DNA of 45,068 nt from an uncultured Ruminococcus sp. (GTDB lineage: Bacteria > Bacillota > Clostridia > Oscillospirales > Ruminococcaceae): the NCBI GenBank assembly GCA_947624255.1, contig CANQJO010000016.1, positions 1 to 45,068 on the forward strand, read 5' to 3'. Shown here piece after piece: positions 45,047 through 45,068 of this stretch. Numbering within the stretch: the first letter of the stretch is position 1; every line of letters begins with the position of its first letter. Made by a program: the position numbers and the translations under genes. Below the pieces are notes generated by a model that saw only the letters and a list, made by a program, of their open reading frames with translations, did no database searches and was not told where the DNA came from.

Positions 45047-45068
45047 TTAATGCCCACAAGCAGAATAT

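Overview
The window looks like a chromosome segment of a cellulolytic Ruminococcus-like Gram-positive anaerobe (R. flavefaciens / R. champanellensis / R. albus group). Three secreted proteins carry dockerin modules, two of them GH9 cellulases. Other pointers are a sortase-type wall anchor, the Firmicute order ylxM-ffh-rpsP-khpA, a spore protease (gpr) and strong consensus sigma-A promoters. The assignment rests on recognised protein families, not on a database search.

Layout. 1-3.3 kb: the left edge cuts an operon of two FtsX-like permeases and an ABC ATPase, with a 5'-truncated gene remnant before it. 3.4-5.3 kb: ftsH on the minus strand. 5.5-13.4 kb: a plant-fibre block with a membrane-anchored Thr/Pro-rich protein, GH9-CBM3c-dockerin, CBM4-Ig-GH9-dockerin, and a convergent leucine-rich-repeat protein with a dockerin. 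13.5-18.7 kb: a RING/zinc-ribbon membrane protein, a P-type Ca2+ ATPase and birA. The ATPase-birA junction is tandemly triplicated (222-bp unit), which creates two in-frame chimeric 72-aa ORFs. 18.7-20.6 kb: a GT2 glycosyltransferase plus UPF0104-type membrane protein pair. 20.7-26.6 kb: ylxM-ffh-rpsP-khpA, a membrane-fused glycerophosphodiesterase, rpsT and gpr. 26.6-29.8 kb: a giant poly-threonine, SpaA-repeat, sortase-anchored surface protein. 30.1-35.8 kb: an ECF transporter S component, a TSCPD protein, a PAS-GGDEF-EAL phosphodiesterase, and glgA with a HAD phosphatase and a small protein. 36.0 kb: tRNA-Pro(CGG).

36.4-44.9 kb, minus strand: a decayed BREX type 1 phage-defence operon driven by one good promoter at its right end. 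The surviving order is brxA, brxC, pglX, pglZ, brxL, then a translationally coupled zinc-ribbon AAA+ gene. brxB is gone. Every core gene has frameshifts, nonsense codons or large internal deletions, often with the termini kept. pglX is split by an intact AT-rich 206-aa gene, and its 3' part is preceded by a DUF559 endonuclease gene with a palindromic repeat element. A MITE-like insertion of about 106 bp sits in the start of brxA.

Most interesting: (i) the decaying BREX island with its embedded intact genes and coupled AAA+ gene, (ii) the triplicated ATPase/birA junction with chimeric microprotein ORFs, (iii) the dockerin-bearing LRR protein beside two cellulosomal GH9 enzymes, and (iv) the poly-Thr surface protein with an SPQTG anchor. 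No CRISPR array or rRNA gene was seen.
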